A stretch of DNA of 64,000 bases, taken from Pseudomonas asplenii. GTDB lineage: Bacteria; Pseudomonadota; Gammaproteobacteria; Pseudomonadales; Pseudomonadaceae. Shown here in pieces: positions 1-9,800 of this stretch. Every line of letters starts with the position of its first letter. The stretch's first letter is position 1. Where the stretch lies: contig NZ_JSYZ01000011.1 in assembly GCF_001293465.1 (NCBI RefSeq), positions 62,001-126,000 on the forward strand, read 5' to 3'. A program made the translations under genes and the position numbers. The notes under the pieces were generated by a model. It searched no databases. It saw only the letters and a list, made by a program, of their open reading frames with translations, and was not told the DNA's origin.

Positions 1-2
1 CC

Positions 3-86
3 GACGAGTTCGTCAGCCTGGCGCAGTTGCAGGCCTGTGACCAGATGCTGGAGCGGGTCCTGGCTTTCGCTTGTCAGGTCCGATGA
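3..86 (+). CDS. 3' end of a gene truncated by the window start, possibly an M20-type deacetylase
   Basis: An open frame runs in from the left edge and stops at TGA 84-86. It gives 27 C-terminal residues, including EFVSLAQLQACDQMLERVLA. An amphipathic last helix with a short 'EF/YVSL-QL--C---L' pattern is typical of the C-terminus of M20-family amidohydrolases such as acetylornithine deacetylase. That resemblance is from memory and rests on few residues. The gene converges on the LysR gene that ends at 135. No start, catalytic residue or metal ligand is inside the window, so the function is a guess. Confidence 0.4.
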   Translation, partial: DEFVSLAQLQACDQMLERVLAFACQVR

Positions 87-134
87 CGGCCCCATGCGGA
101 GGTTGCGTCGGCAACCTCACGCCCCCTGCGGCAC

Positions 135-1046
135 TCACTTCTGTAGCCGCGCCAACTCCTCGATGCAGTACTCCACGAACAGTTGCGCCGGCTTGGTCAG
201 TTGCGAGCGTCTCGGCCAGGCGGCCGACAGGCCCGATCCCGTGACGGTCTCCGCCAGGGGGATGCAGGCCAGTTGCCTGCCGTCATAGGTGTAGTTGGAG
301 AAGGGTCGGGTGACCAGGATCGAAAAGCCGAAGCCCTGGGCGACCATGCCCCGGACCATCTCGATCGAGGGGGAACTGAAGGTGATGTGCGGGGTCAGGC
401 CGCGCTCGGTGAAGATGCTGACGAAGTAGGTCCGGCTGGGCAGGGTCCCGAGCAGGATCATCGGTTCGAGGACCAGGTCATGTAGCGACACCTTGGCCTG
501 ATGGGCGAAGCGATGATCGGCCGGCAGCAGCGCATAGGGTTGTTGCGGCGGCATCAGCGGCGCGGTCTCGATGGTGTGGTCCAGGTCGTGCTCGAAGAGC
601 ATCGCCAGGTCGATGCTGCCGCTGGTGAGCGCCTGGATCAGCTCCTGCTGTTCGCCATCGCGGATTCGGATCTCCACGCCCGGCCAGCGTTCGCGGAAGC
701 CGGCGATGAGGCGCGGCAGGTACAGTGGCGCCACCGTCTCGTAGCAACCGATATCGATCTGTCCGGCCACCACATCGTTGTCGGCCAGGGCGTTCTGCTC
801 GAACTCGTGCGCCATGCGCAGCAGCTCCTGGGCCTTGCGGTAGAAGCGGTTGCCGGCCGGGGTCAGCGACATGCCGCTGGCGTGCTGGCGGATGAACAGC
901 TGGACGTTGAAGCTGTCCTCGAGCTGGCGGATGGCGGTCGAGACCGAAGGTTGCGCGATGTAGAGCTTGCGCGAGGCTTCGGCGACGCTGCCGCATTCGA
1001 CGACGGCGGTGAAGTACTTCAACTGGCGAAGGTTATAGGCGGCCAC
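135..1046 (-). CDS. LysR-family transcriptional regulator
   Basis: A 303-residue protein of normal LysR length. Residues about 5-65 form the winged helix-turn-helix (LRQLKYFTAVVECGSVAEAS followed by AQPSVSTAIRQLE). The rest is the two-lobed effector-binding domain. The start used is GTG at 1046-1044, giving MAAYNLRQL; no in-frame ATG fits better. It is divergent from the GMC oxidoreductase gene across a 259-base gap that carries a 6+6 dyad, so it probably controls itself and that oxidoreductase. The effector is unknown. Family assignment is secure; the target is inferred from position only. Confidence 0.9.
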   Translation of the reverse strand: MAAYNLRQLKYFTAVVECGSVAEASRKLYIAQPSVSTAIRQLEDSFNVQLFIRQHASGMSLTPAGNRFYRKAQELLRMAHEFEQNALADNDVVAGQIDIGCYETVAPLYLPRLIAGFRERWPGVEIRIRDGEQQELIQALTSGSIDLAMLFEHDLDHTIETAPLMPPQQPYALLPADHRFAHQAKVSLHDLVLEPMILLGTLPSRTYFVSIFTERGLTPHITFSSPSIEMVRGMVAQGFGFSILVTRPFSNYTYDGRQLACIPLAETVTGSGLSAAWPRRSQLTKPAQLFVEYCIEELARLQK

Positions 1047-1086
1047 GGAATCCTCTCATCAGACACCTTGCAGAACCTTATTCAAG

Positions 1087-1103
1087 CGCACCCCGATGGT
1101 GCG
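1087..1103. promoter_or_regulatory. Dyad in the LysR/GMC divergent promoter region, possible LysR operator
   Basis: CGCACC and GGTGCG form a perfect 6-bp inverted repeat around a 5-base spacer. It lies about 41-57 bases upstream of the LysR start codon. LysR proteins bind interrupted dyads of about this size in divergent promoters. The T-N11-A core is not obvious, so the call is tentative. Confidence 0.35.
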
Positions 1104-1305
1104 TGGTTATAAGTTTTTTCCGGGTAAGGCAGAACATTTTTACTCATTTCCCCCGAGATGCCGCCCCGGCACTATGAAGCGGCCCGATGCCGTCCGGCAT
1201 CGAAGAACAACACCTACAGGGCAGGCACACCCGTTGCCCATCTGCCAGCAATCTTCATGCCTCGCGTGGTTCAGGCGCGAGCGCCATTGTCCAGGGGAAT
1301 GTCTG

Positions 1306-2913
1306 ATGAAGCAGTTCGATTACGTCATTGTGGGAGCCGGCTCGGCCGGTTGCGTGCTGGCCAACCGGCTGAGTGCCCACCCGGAAAACCGCGTCTGCCT
1401 GATTGAAAGCGGCAGCCATGACAACAGCGTGCGTATCCAGACGCCGGCCGGGACCATCACCCTGTACAAGAGTCGCAAATACAGCTGGAACTTCTTCTCC
1501 ACGCCACAGAAGCAGCTCAACAATCGGCGCCTGCACACCCCGCGGGGCAGGATGCTCGGCGGCTCCAGCTCGATGAACAGCATGATCTACATCCGCGGGC
1601 ATGCCAGCGACTACGACCGCTGGGCCGCCGCGGGTTGCCCGGGGTGGGACTGGAACAGCCTGTTGCCGTATTTCAGGAAGTCCGAACGCAACCTGCTCGG
1701 CCAGGATCTGCACTATCACGGTACCCAGGGCGAGTTGTGCGTCGATGTGCCGCGCGACCCCAACCCGGTGTCACGGCTCTTCGTGCAGGCGGCCGAGCGC
1801 TGTGGCATTCGCCGCAACGATGACTTCAACGGCGCCCGTTTCGAAGGCTCGGGGCTGTACAACGTGACCCAGAAGGACGGCAGGCGGCTGTCGAGCTTTC
1901 GTGCCTTCGTGCAACCGGTGCGGCAGCGGCCGAACCTGACGGTGCTCACCGACTGCACGGTCAAGGGCGTGGTCTTCGATGGGCTGCGCGCGGTGGGGGT
2001 GCGTCTGCTCGATGCCCGCGGCGAGTCGGTGATCCGCGCCCGGCGCGAGGTGATTCTCAGCGCCGGAACCCTGGGCAGCGCGCAACTGTTGCTGGCTTCC
2101 GGGATCGGCCCGAAGGAGCAACTGATCGAGGCCGGGGTCACGCCGCTGCACGATCTGCCGGGTGTCGGCAAGAACCTGCAGGATCACCTCGACGGCCTGG
2201 TCACCGTGCGTTCGCCATCCCCCCGGACCCTGGGCTTTTCCCTGGGCGCCTTGCCGAGCATTCTCGCCGCGCCGTTTCGCTACCTGCTTGGCCGCAAGGG
2301 CTGGCTGACCACCAACTACGTCGAGGCGGGCGGTTTTGCCCGCACGCCGCTGGCGGGCGAACTGCCCGATGTGCAGTTTCACTTCGTGCCCGGCTACCGC
2401 AGCCATCGTGGTCGCCTGTTCGAGTGGGGGCATGGCTATGCGCTGCACACCTGCGTATTGCGTCCGCGCAGCATCGGCCAATTGCGCCTGCAACCGGGAG
2501 GGGCGCTGGCCATCGATTTCAACTTCCTGGCCGACGACGAGGATGCGCGGGTCCTGGTCGAGGGTCTGAAGCTGGCGCGGCAGATCCTTGCCGACCAGGG
2601 TTTCGAGGCGATTCGCGGGACCGAGATGTTGCCGGGCAGCCATGTGCAGTCCGATGAGCAACTGCTGGCCTATATCCGCGAGCACGCCGCCACGGTGTTT
2701 CATCCCGTGGGCACCTGCAAGATGGGCACCGACGCCATGAGCGTGGTCTGTCCGCAACTGAAGGTGCATGGCCTGGAGGGGCTGCGGGTGGCCGACGCGT
2801 CGATCATGCCGACCCTGATCAGTGGCAACACCAATGCGCCGTGCATCATGATCGGGGAAAAGGCGGCCGATCTGCTGCTGAGCGCACAAGGGAGCGGCCA
2901 GGCCGCGCTGTGA
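1306..2913 (+). CDS. GMC-family FAD-dependent oxidoreductase (choline/alcohol dehydrogenase-like)
   Basis: A 535-residue flavoprotein predicted to oxidise an alcohol to an aldehyde with FAD. The N-terminus has the Rossmann motif YVIVGAGSAGCVLANRL. It is followed by the GMC signature region with GRMLGGSSSMNSMIYIRG and by the second GMC signature around SAGTLGSAQLLLASGIGP. The active-site pair is His466 (in FHPVGTCKMG) and Asn508 (in SGNTNAPCIM). ATG 1306 was chosen because AGGGGAA lies just upstream and the protein then begins directly with the FAD fold; the open frame extends further upstream without family features. Length and motifs match choline dehydrogenase and related alcohol dehydrogenases, but the betaine genes are absent. 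With the aminotransferase downstream, an amino-alcohol or polyol route is possible. Substrate unknown. Confidence 0.9.
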   Translation: MKQFDYVIVGAGSAGCVLANRLSAHPENRVCLIESGSHDNSVRIQTPAGTITLYKSRKYSWNFFSTPQKQLNNRRLHTPRGRMLGGSSSMNSMIYIRGHASDYDRWAAAGCPGWDWNSLLPYFRKSERNLLGQDLHYHGTQGELCVDVPRDPNPVSRLFVQAAERCGIRRNDDFNGARFEGSGLYNVTQKDGRRLSSFRAFVQPVRQRPNLTVLTDCTVKGVVFDGLRAVGVRLLDARGESVIRARREVILSAGTLGSAQLLLASGIGPKEQLIEAGVTPLHDLPGVGKNLQDHLDGLVTVRSPSPRTLGFSLGALPSILAAPFRYLLGRKGWLTTNYVEAGGFARTPLAGELPDVQFHFVPGYRSHRGRLFEWGHGYALHTCVLRPRSIGQLRLQPGGALAIDFNFLADDEDARVLVEGLKLARQILADQGFEAIRGTEMLPGSHVQSDEQLLAYIREHAATVFHPVGTCKMGTDAMSVVCPQLKVHGLEGLRVADASIMPTLISGNTNAPCIMIGEKAADLLLSAQGSGQAAL

Positions 2914-3032
2914 CGGCTGAAACCCGCTCACCCCAAAGGGTGATAGGCCGGCACCGCCAGTGATGAGAAGATGCCCCTGGCCGAACACCACCACCGGTAT
3001 CGGCATGCGCTGAACTGCAAAAGGCCGCCTCG

Positions 3033-3884
3033 ATGGCAAGCAATCGACTGACCACCCAAGACTGGTTCCGCCACATGGCCGACGTCACCTGTGTGATCGG
3101 CCAGCCAGGCTTTGTCGATGCCCTGTTCGCGGCGCTGTGCCACCTGGCCCCGAGCCAGGGCACCATGGTCTATCTGTTTCCGCGCCAGGGGCTGCCGTCG
3201 GCTTTGGCCGAGACCCGGGACGACGGGCCCTGGTTGCCCCAGGGCAGCATCCGCGAGTACATCGGCGGCCACTACCTGCTGTGCCCGTTCTACCGCGCGG
3301 CGATGGAAGGGGCGAGCGCCGGCTGCTACCGGCTGGCCGATGTGGCGCCGGACCATTTCAAGCGCAGCGAGTACTACCTGACGTTCTACCAGCACTCGCA
3401 CCTGGAGGATGAGGTGAACTACCTCGTACCGCTGGGCACGGAACTGGTGATTGCCGTAGAGCTGGCCACCACGGCCACCTACCGTGCCAGCCAACTGCGC
3501 GACCTCCAGCGTGTGACCCCGTGGGTGCTGGCCGTGGTCAGCCAGCACTGGCGCCATCTGGAAGGCCAGGTGCTGGGCGGGCGTTTCGAGAGCGCGATCG
3601 AGCGACAGATCGGCCGTGCGCTGAACACCTTCGGGGCCTCGGTGCTGACCGAGCGCGAGTGCGCCATCGTGCAACTGCTGCTGCGGGGGCATTCGAGCAA
3701 GTCGCTGGCCCGGCGCCTGGGCGTCGCCGAGGACACCATCAAGAGTCACCGCAAGAACATCTACGCGAAACTGGACATTTCCTCGCACTCGGAACTGTTC
3801 TCGCTGTTCATCAATTCCCTGGCCCAGGCCCGGGACGGTCTGGGCCAGGACCCACTGGCGCACTACCTCGATCACCGACACTGA
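3033..3884 (+). CDS. LuxR-type HTH transcriptional regulator
   Basis: A 283-residue protein. The C-terminal 65 residues are a LuxR/FixJ helix-turn-helix (LTERECAIVQLLLRGHSSKS, then GVAEDTIKSHRKNIYAKLDI). The N-terminal 200 residues have no aspartate-phosphorylation fold. They also lack the clear conserved tryptophans and aspartate of acyl-homoserine-lactone binding domains, so the ligand or partner is unknown. ATG 3033 is preceded by AAGG at a normal distance. It sits between the GMC oxidoreductase and the class III aminotransferase, all on the same strand, and is a likely local regulator of these two enzymes. That link is positional inference. Confidence 0.85.
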   Translation: MASNRLTTQDWFRHMADVTCVIGQPGFVDALFAALCHLAPSQGTMVYLFPRQGLPSALAETRDDGPWLPQGSIREYIGGHYLLCPFYRAAMEGASAGCYRLADVAPDHFKRSEYYLTFYQHSHLEDEVNYLVPLGTELVIAVELATTATYRASQLRDLQRVTPWVLAVVSQHWRHLEGQVLGGRFESAIERQIGRALNTFGASVLTERECAIVQLLLRGHSSKSLARRLGVAEDTIKSHRKNIYAKLDISSHSELFSLFINSLAQARDGLGQDPLAHYLDHRH

Positions 3885-3990
3885 TGGATATCCCGCTGCA
3901 ACGAGGGTCCTGGCCCGGATGAACACCGGCCATGGGCTTACGGCAGGCTGCTGCCTGGAAAAAGACCACAACGCGATAGGAGTCATGGCC

Positions 3991-5373
3991 ATGAACGCCC
4001 CCGTTACCCCGCAACGTACCACCCGCGACTACCAGGCGGCCGACGCCGCGCACCACATTCATGCCTTCCTGGACCAGAAGGCCCTCAATGCCGAAGGCCC
4101 TCGGGTCATCGTGCGCGGGGAAGGCCTGCACCTGTGGGACAACGACGGCAAACGCTATCTGGACGGCATGTCCGGCCTGTGGTGCACGCAACTGGGCTAC
4201 GGGCGCAAGGACCTGACCGCCGCGGCGGCGACCCAGATGGATCGGTTGGCGTACTACAACATGTTCTTCCACACCACCCACCCGGCGGTGGTCGAACTGT
4301 CCGAGCTGCTGTTCAGCCTGCTGCCCGGCCACTACAGTCACGCCATCTACACCAACTCCGGCTCCGAGGCCAACGAGGTGCTGATCCGTACTGTTCGCCG
4401 CTACTGGCAGGTGGTGGGCAAGCCGTCGAAGAGGATCATGATCGGCCGTTGGAACGGCTACCACGGCTCGACCCTGGCGGCCACGGCCCTGGGTGGGATG
4501 AAGTTCATGCATGAGATGGGCGGGCTGATTCCGGATGTGACGCACATCGACGAGCCCTACTGGTATGCCCAGGGCGGCGAGTTGAGCCCGGCGGAGTTCG
4601 GCCGTCGCTGTGCGCTGCAACTGGAGGAGAAAATCCTCGAACTGGGAGCCGAGAACGTCGCCGGTTTTATCGCCGAGCCGTTCCAGGGGGCTGGCGGCAT
4701 GATCTTCCCGCCGGAAAGCTACTGGCCGCAAATCCAGCGCATCTGCCGCCAGTACGACGTGCTGCTGTGCGCCGACGAGGTGATTGGCGGGTTTGGCCGC
4801 ACAGGGGAGTGGTTCGCCCACCAGCACTTCGGTTTCGAGCCGGATACCCTGTCCATCGCCAAGGGCCTGACCTCCGGCTACATCCCCATGGGCGGCCTGG
4901 TGCTGGGCAGGCGTATCGCCGAAGCACTGGTGGAGCAGGGCGGGGTATTCGCCCACGGGCTGACCTATTCCGGCCACCCGGTGGCGGCAGCCGTGGCGAT
5001 CGCCAACCTCAAGGCACTGCGCGACGAAGGTATCGTCAGCCGGGTGAAGGACGACACCGGTCCCTATCTGCAGCGTTGCCTGCGGGAGGTGTTCGAGCGG
5101 CATCCGCTGGTGGGCGAGGTGCAGGGCGCCGGGCTGGTGGCGGCGTTGCAGTTCGCCGAAGACAAGGCCAGCCGCAAGCGTTTCGCCAACGAAAACGACA
5201 TCGCCTGGCGCTGCCGGACCATTGGCTTCGAAGAGGGCCTGATCATTCGCTCCACCCTGGGGCGGATGATCATGGCGCCGGCACTGGTGGCCGGGCGCAG
5301 TGAACTCGATGAGCTGGTCGAGAAGACCCGCATCGCCGTCGACCGTACCGCACGGGAACTGGGCCGCCTCTGA
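3991..5373 (+). CDS. Class III PLP-dependent aminotransferase (omega-amino acid/polyamine:pyruvate type)
   Basis: A 460-residue fold-type I PLP enzyme, the usual size of the omega-transaminase/SpuC branch. Visible motifs are YTNSGSEANEVLIRTVRRYW, the catalytic aspartate in LLCADEVIGGFGRTG, and the Schiff-base lysine Lys291 in SIAKGLTSGYIPMGG. ATG 3991 is preferred over ATG 3985 because AGGAG at 3978-3982 is then 8 bases away. The sequence is close in feel to putrescine or beta-alanine:pyruvate transaminases of Pseudomonas, but a pairing aldehyde dehydrogenase is missing here. It may act on an amine whose aldehyde is linked to the nearby GMC oxidoreductase. The substrate cannot be read from sequence alone. 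Confidence 0.9.
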   Translation: MNAPVTPQRTTRDYQAADAAHHIHAFLDQKALNAEGPRVIVRGEGLHLWDNDGKRYLDGMSGLWCTQLGYGRKDLTAAAATQMDRLAYYNMFFHTTHPAVVELSELLFSLLPGHYSHAIYTNSGSEANEVLIRTVRRYWQVVGKPSKRIMIGRWNGYHGSTLAATALGGMKFMHEMGGLIPDVTHIDEPYWYAQGGELSPAEFGRRCALQLEEKILELGAENVAGFIAEPFQGAGGMIFPPESYWPQIQRICRQYDVLLCADEVIGGFGRTGEWFAHQHFGFEPDTLSIAKGLTSGYIPMGGLVLGRRIAEALVEQGGVFAHGLTYSGHPVAAAVAIANLKALRDEGIVSRVKDDTGPYLQRCLREVFERHPLVGEVQGAGLVAALQFAEDKASRKRFANENDIAWRCRTIGFEEGLIIRSTLGRMIMAPALVAGRSELDELVEKTRIAVDRTARELGRL

Positions 5374-5396
5374 GCCCTGCCTGCCGCATGAGCGTT

Positions 5397-5420
5397 CGGG
5401 GTGGCGCCGACGCCGCCCCG
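5397..5420. terminator. GC-rich hairpin between convergent genes
   Basis: A 10-bp stem (5397-5406 with 5411-5420, one G-T pair) closes on a CCGA tetraloop, 24 bases after the aminotransferase stop. There is no T-tract, so it would be a weak intrinsic terminator or a 3' stabilising structure. It also lies beyond the end of the four-gene operon transcribed from the opposite strand. Confidence 0.5.
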
Positions 5421-5486
5421 GGCCTCGCATTGAAGCGGACGTGCGCCCGGCCCATCCCGGTTGCATTGCTCACGAGGGCCCGGCGA

Positions 5487-6848
5487 TCAGCCGCCGGTCC
5501 TGTTCTCTGAACGGCTCGTTTCGAGGGTTTGCTGCGACTCGGCAGCCGCCACCACCTTGAGCTCGACCTGGCCGACCTCCAGGGCCTGTTCGATGATCAG
5601 ATCACCGCCCTGGCTTTTCAGCAGCGCCTGCAGGCGCTGGAACTCGCCACACCAGATGGTCTCGATGTCGCGGTCCCGGGTCTTGTCGCGTTCGTGACTC
5701 ATGGCCACGGCACGCACTTGCAGGCGGCCGGTGTCGGCCTTGCCGCCCACTTCGACCCCGAACCCTGGCGTGGCGGTCTTGCGCAGTACCACCCGACCGT
5801 TCTGTGCCCAGGCGGTTTCCATGCCTTCGCGGGTCTCGTAGCCGAGGCTCGCAAGCCCCTGCAGGACCGCCTGGCGACGAGCGATGGCCGCCTGTGCCTG
5901 CAGGTGGGCCGCGATCACGGCCTTGCATTGCTCGATCAGTTCGTCCATCTGCTGCGGGGCCGGGCTGGCGTGACTGTCTGCGACGCGCTCCAGCAGTGGC
6001 TGATGAGTGGAATCCTTGAAGGCGGCCACTTCGTTGGCCAAGTCCTGCAACTGATTGAAACGGGCGCGTTGGTCCTGGTAGCGGCGCGTGGCGTGGGCCA
6101 GGTCGAGTACCAGGCTGTCGAGTAGCAGGTTACGGGCCTGCTGGCGCGACTCGGCCTCGGCCTTCCGCAGTTTCAGAACAAATGCTTCGGCCGCTTGTGC
6201 ACCGTGCAGCAGTTGCAGTTCGGCAATGTGTCGGTCGATGCGCAACAGGCGGACATCCCTTGAACCGTCGAGCTGCTGCCGGGCGATCCAGTCGGCCAGC
6301 GAAGGTGTCGGCGCATCGCTCTTCAATTGCTGGGCGAGGGCGTGTTGCTCTGCGCCGAGGGCTTCCTGTGCGGGCACGCTGGTCAGCAGGGCGAAACCCT
6401 TTGCCAGCAGGGTATCCGCGTCTTCACGTCGGGCACCCTGGGCCAGTTCGCCGATCTGCTGCAACAGTTCGCCGGTTACCCGGCCAGGCTTGGCGTGCAG
6501 GGCCTTGAGCAGGGTCGCCGCGGTTTCGTGGACACGCCGCTGCTGCTGGCGTTTTTCCGTCGCCCGGATAATCGCCCGTTCCTCGCGCTCTTCCAGGTCA
6601 CGTTCGAGGAAATCGATTTCGATGGGCACGGCCTTTTGCAGTTCGCGCAGTTGATCCTGTTGCAGCAAGGCGCGCAGGCGTTCATGCCGGGCCAATGTCG
6701 CAGCCCGGTCGGCTTCGCTCAGCTCGCCGATTCTGCCGGCCTGCGCCAGCCAGCGTTCGAGGGCGGTTGCCAGGCGCTGAAGGTGAGCCTCGCAGATCGC
6801 CAGGATCTCTTCCCGGGTGACGATGCGGACGACTTTCGGTCCACTCAT
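5487..6848 (-). CDS. Helical/coiled-coil partner protein of the helicase operon (unknown function)
   Basis: A 453-residue protein, last gene of the four-gene operon. Its ATG overlaps the stop codon of the giant helicase gene (ATGA), so the two are translationally coupled and probably made in fixed ratio. It begins MSGPKVVRIVTREEI. Residues about 15-330 are almost entirely charged, Gln/Ala/Leu-rich helix with coiled-coil character. The last 110 residues change to a mixed alpha/beta segment (VVLRKTATPGFGVEVGGKAD, then LQVRAVAMSHE). No catalytic motif, signal peptide or membrane helix is visible. I do not recognise a named family. A structural adaptor or regulator of the helicase is the simplest reading. 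Confidence 0.75.
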   Translation of the reverse strand: MSGPKVVRIVTREEILAICEAHLQRLATALERWLAQAGRIGELSEADRAATLARHERLRALLQQDQLRELQKAVPIEIDFLERDLEEREERAIIRATEKRQQQRRVHETAATLLKALHAKPGRVTGELLQQIGELAQGARREDADTLLAKGFALLTSVPAQEALGAEQHALAQQLKSDAPTPSLADWIARQQLDGSRDVRLLRIDRHIAELQLLHGAQAAEAFVLKLRKAEAESRQQARNLLLDSLVLDLAHATRRYQDQRARFNQLQDLANEVAAFKDSTHQPLLERVADSHASPAPQQMDELIEQCKAVIAAHLQAQAAIARRQAVLQGLASLGYETREGMETAWAQNGRVVLRKTATPGFGVEVGGKADTGRLQVRAVAMSHERDKTRDRDIETIWCGEFQRLQALLKSQGGDLIIEQALEVGQVELKVVAAAESQQTLETSRSENRTGG

Positions 6849-9800
6849 GAGCTGGTCTCCGTGAGGGGCGCCGGGCTGTCCGGCTGGGGTTCGAGGGCAG
6901 GTTGCAGGGCGTTCTCGATCGCCGCCCGCAGCCGTGCCCGTTCATTCTCGCCATCGTGGTACCAACCATGGGACGAGACCCGGTGCAGGCTCGCAATGGC
7001 CCGGTGCAGCACCGACGGCCGCCAGATTTCCCGGGCCCGGGCGCGGTTCAACAGGGGGTGGCAGGGGGAGTCGCATTCGATGCCAATGGCATACAGGCCC
7101 GTGGCCGGGTTCTCGATCGCGAAGTCCAGGCCAAAGGCATCGCCCTCGTTGGCGCTGCTGGCTTGCCAGCCGAGCGACTGAATGTACTGGCCGACAGTGC
7201 TGACGAAACCGTCGCGCGGCTGCTGCTGACGGCGCCGGGCCTCGCCACGGTCGGTCTGCAGGCGGTTGAGCAGGCTGCTGCTGGTGGCGAACTCCCCGGA
7301 CGACAGGCTCCGGGCATATTCCAGGTAACCCTGCAGGTAGTCGCGGGGGCTGTTGGGGGCGCGGTGGGTGTTGAGCATGTCGGAGATGTCGGCGATCGGC
7401 ATCGAGGTGACCAGCACCACCTTCCGCCGGGCGCGGGTGACGGCCACGTTCAGCCGCCGCTCGCCGCCTTTCTGCCCGAGCACGCCGAAGCTGCGGCGGA
7501 ACGCGCCCTGGCTGTTGCGGCCGAAGGTGGTGGAGAAGACGATGATGTCGCGTTCGTCACCCTGGACGTTTTCCACGTTCTTGACGAACACCGACATGTC
7601 TTCGCCGTCTTCCAGACGCTCGCGCTCCTGGGCGTAGGCCTGGCGGAACACCTCGTCTTCCTCGGCGCGTCGCTCCAGATGTTCCTCGATCAGGTCGGCC
7701 TGCTTGCGGTTAAAGGTGACCACGCCGATGGACGGGCGCTGTTCGTGGGGCTGGCGCCAGAGCTCGGCGAGATGCTCCACCACCCGCTCGGCTTCCAGGA
7801 TATTGCTCTGGTTCTGGTAGAGCCCGTCCACCTGGATCAGCTCCAGCGGCTTGATCCGCAGGATATTGGCCTGGGGATGGCGCACCGGTACGCTCAGGCG
7901 GTTGCCGTAGAACGACGCGTTGGAGAAGCCGATCAGTTCGCGGTAGGCCGACCGATAGTGGATCTCCAGGGTGGTGCTGGGCAGTACGCTGCGGGCCAGT
8001 TGCAACAGGTCCGGGCAATCCTTGATCTCGCGGCGGTTCCAGGTGTCTTCGAAGGCTTCGCGCTGCTCCTCGTCGGCATCCTCATCCGGCAGGTCGCCGT
8101 CGAACAGTTCGGCCTCGTCACTCTCGACCCGGCTTGAGAAGAAGGCCGTGGGCGGCATCTGTTTCTCGTCGCCGCTGATCACTGTCACCCGGCCGCGGTA
8201 AAGCGTTGGCAGGGCAAACTCCACCGGCATCTGCGAGGCTTCGTCATAGATTACGGTATCGAACAGGCCGGCCTTGAGCGGCAGGACGCGGCTTGCCACA
8301 TCGGGGTTCATCAGCCAGACCGGGCGCAGGCTCATCAGGCCCAGTTCCGAGCCCATTTCGATGAACTCGCGCAGGCGTCGCGAGCGTTTGCCGGTCAGGC
8401 GGGTGACATCTTCCCATTGCTTGCGGCTGCCCAGGCGGGCGGGGTCGACGCCCTTGCCGAGCAGTTCGCGGTTGAGCAGGCGCATCTGGATGTCGGCCTC
8501 GGCCAGGCCGGCAATCTTCGCCCGGGCCTCGTCCTGGCCGAACAGCAGCTCCGGGTTGGCCTGTTCGATCCGGTGCTTCCAGCCGAGCCGGGCTTCACGA
8601 TTGAGCAACCGGCGCACGGCGCTTTCGAGCTGGTCGACGGGGAACTGATCGAGCTTGTCCTGGATTTGGCGCAGCAGGGCGAGCAGTTCGAGGTCGGCCT
8701 GGCCGAGTTGCCCGACCCGGCCGCGAAAACGCTGGTAGGCGGCCAGTGCGGGCAGGTCCTGTTGCAGTCGGGTCAGGGCCAGCAGGTTGCTTTCGTTGGT
8801 GGCGACGGCACGTTCAAGTGCCTGGCGCAGGTCGTCGCCGATCCAGTCGGCCAGGGCCTTGAGCCGGTCCAGGCTGTGTTGTCGTGCACCGTGGCGCACG
8901 AGTGCGGCATCGAGGTCCTTGAGCAGCGCCTCGAAGCTCTGCTTCTGCCCCGTAAGAATCGCGGCATCGACCTGTTCGCCACGCGGCGCCGACGCCAGGC
9001 CCTGGGCCAGTGCCTGGATCTCGCGCAGGTGGCGGATATCCTGGCTGGTCAGGCTCGCCAGCTCCAGCCGGACGGCCTGGGCAATCGCTTCCAGGCCCAA
9101 TGCCTGGCGCGCGGCGTTCAGGGCCGCATGCAGAGGGCGGGTGCGGATTTCCAGTTCGGCGGCGGCCAGCAGTGCCGGCACGCGGGAGTCGTCGGCCTGG
9201 GCGTCGTGGCTGCGCAGGAAAGCCCGCACCCGCCTGCGCCGCATCAGGTGCAACGGGTTGATCCGGGCCAGCCAGGACTTGGCTTTGAGCACCTGGGCGG
9301 TCTGTACCCGCAAGCGCTCCAGTTCCTTGTCGGTCAGGGCACTGAGTGCCGGGGAGTGGGCGGGCAGGTAGTGCGCGGGATCCAGCTGGCGCAGCTGCAG
9401 TTCGACATCACCCAGCTCGGCGAGCAGGGTTTCGCCGCGCAGGGCCTGGGCCGTTTCGCTGCGACGGAACAGCGGCAACCAACGGGCCAGCCGCAGGCGC
9501 TGTTCTTCCTTCAGGCCCAGCAAGGCCTCGACATGTCCGGCCATCCAGCTCCGGTAGGGCGTGGGGTCGTCGACTTCGAAACTGGACAGGTGTTCCTGCA
9601 GCACGCCCTGGCGAGCCGCTTCCGCGGCGACAAACGCCTGCAGGCATTCGGTGAAAGCCTGCAAGGTCGCCGGGTCGGCGGCGAAAGGCTGCAACTGTGC
9701 CAGGGCACTGCCTTCGAAACGGGCCGGCAGCCAGAGACGGATCAGCGGTGCGCAGTTTTCTTCAAGGCGCGTCAGGCTGGCGATGTCCAGTCCTGCCAGG

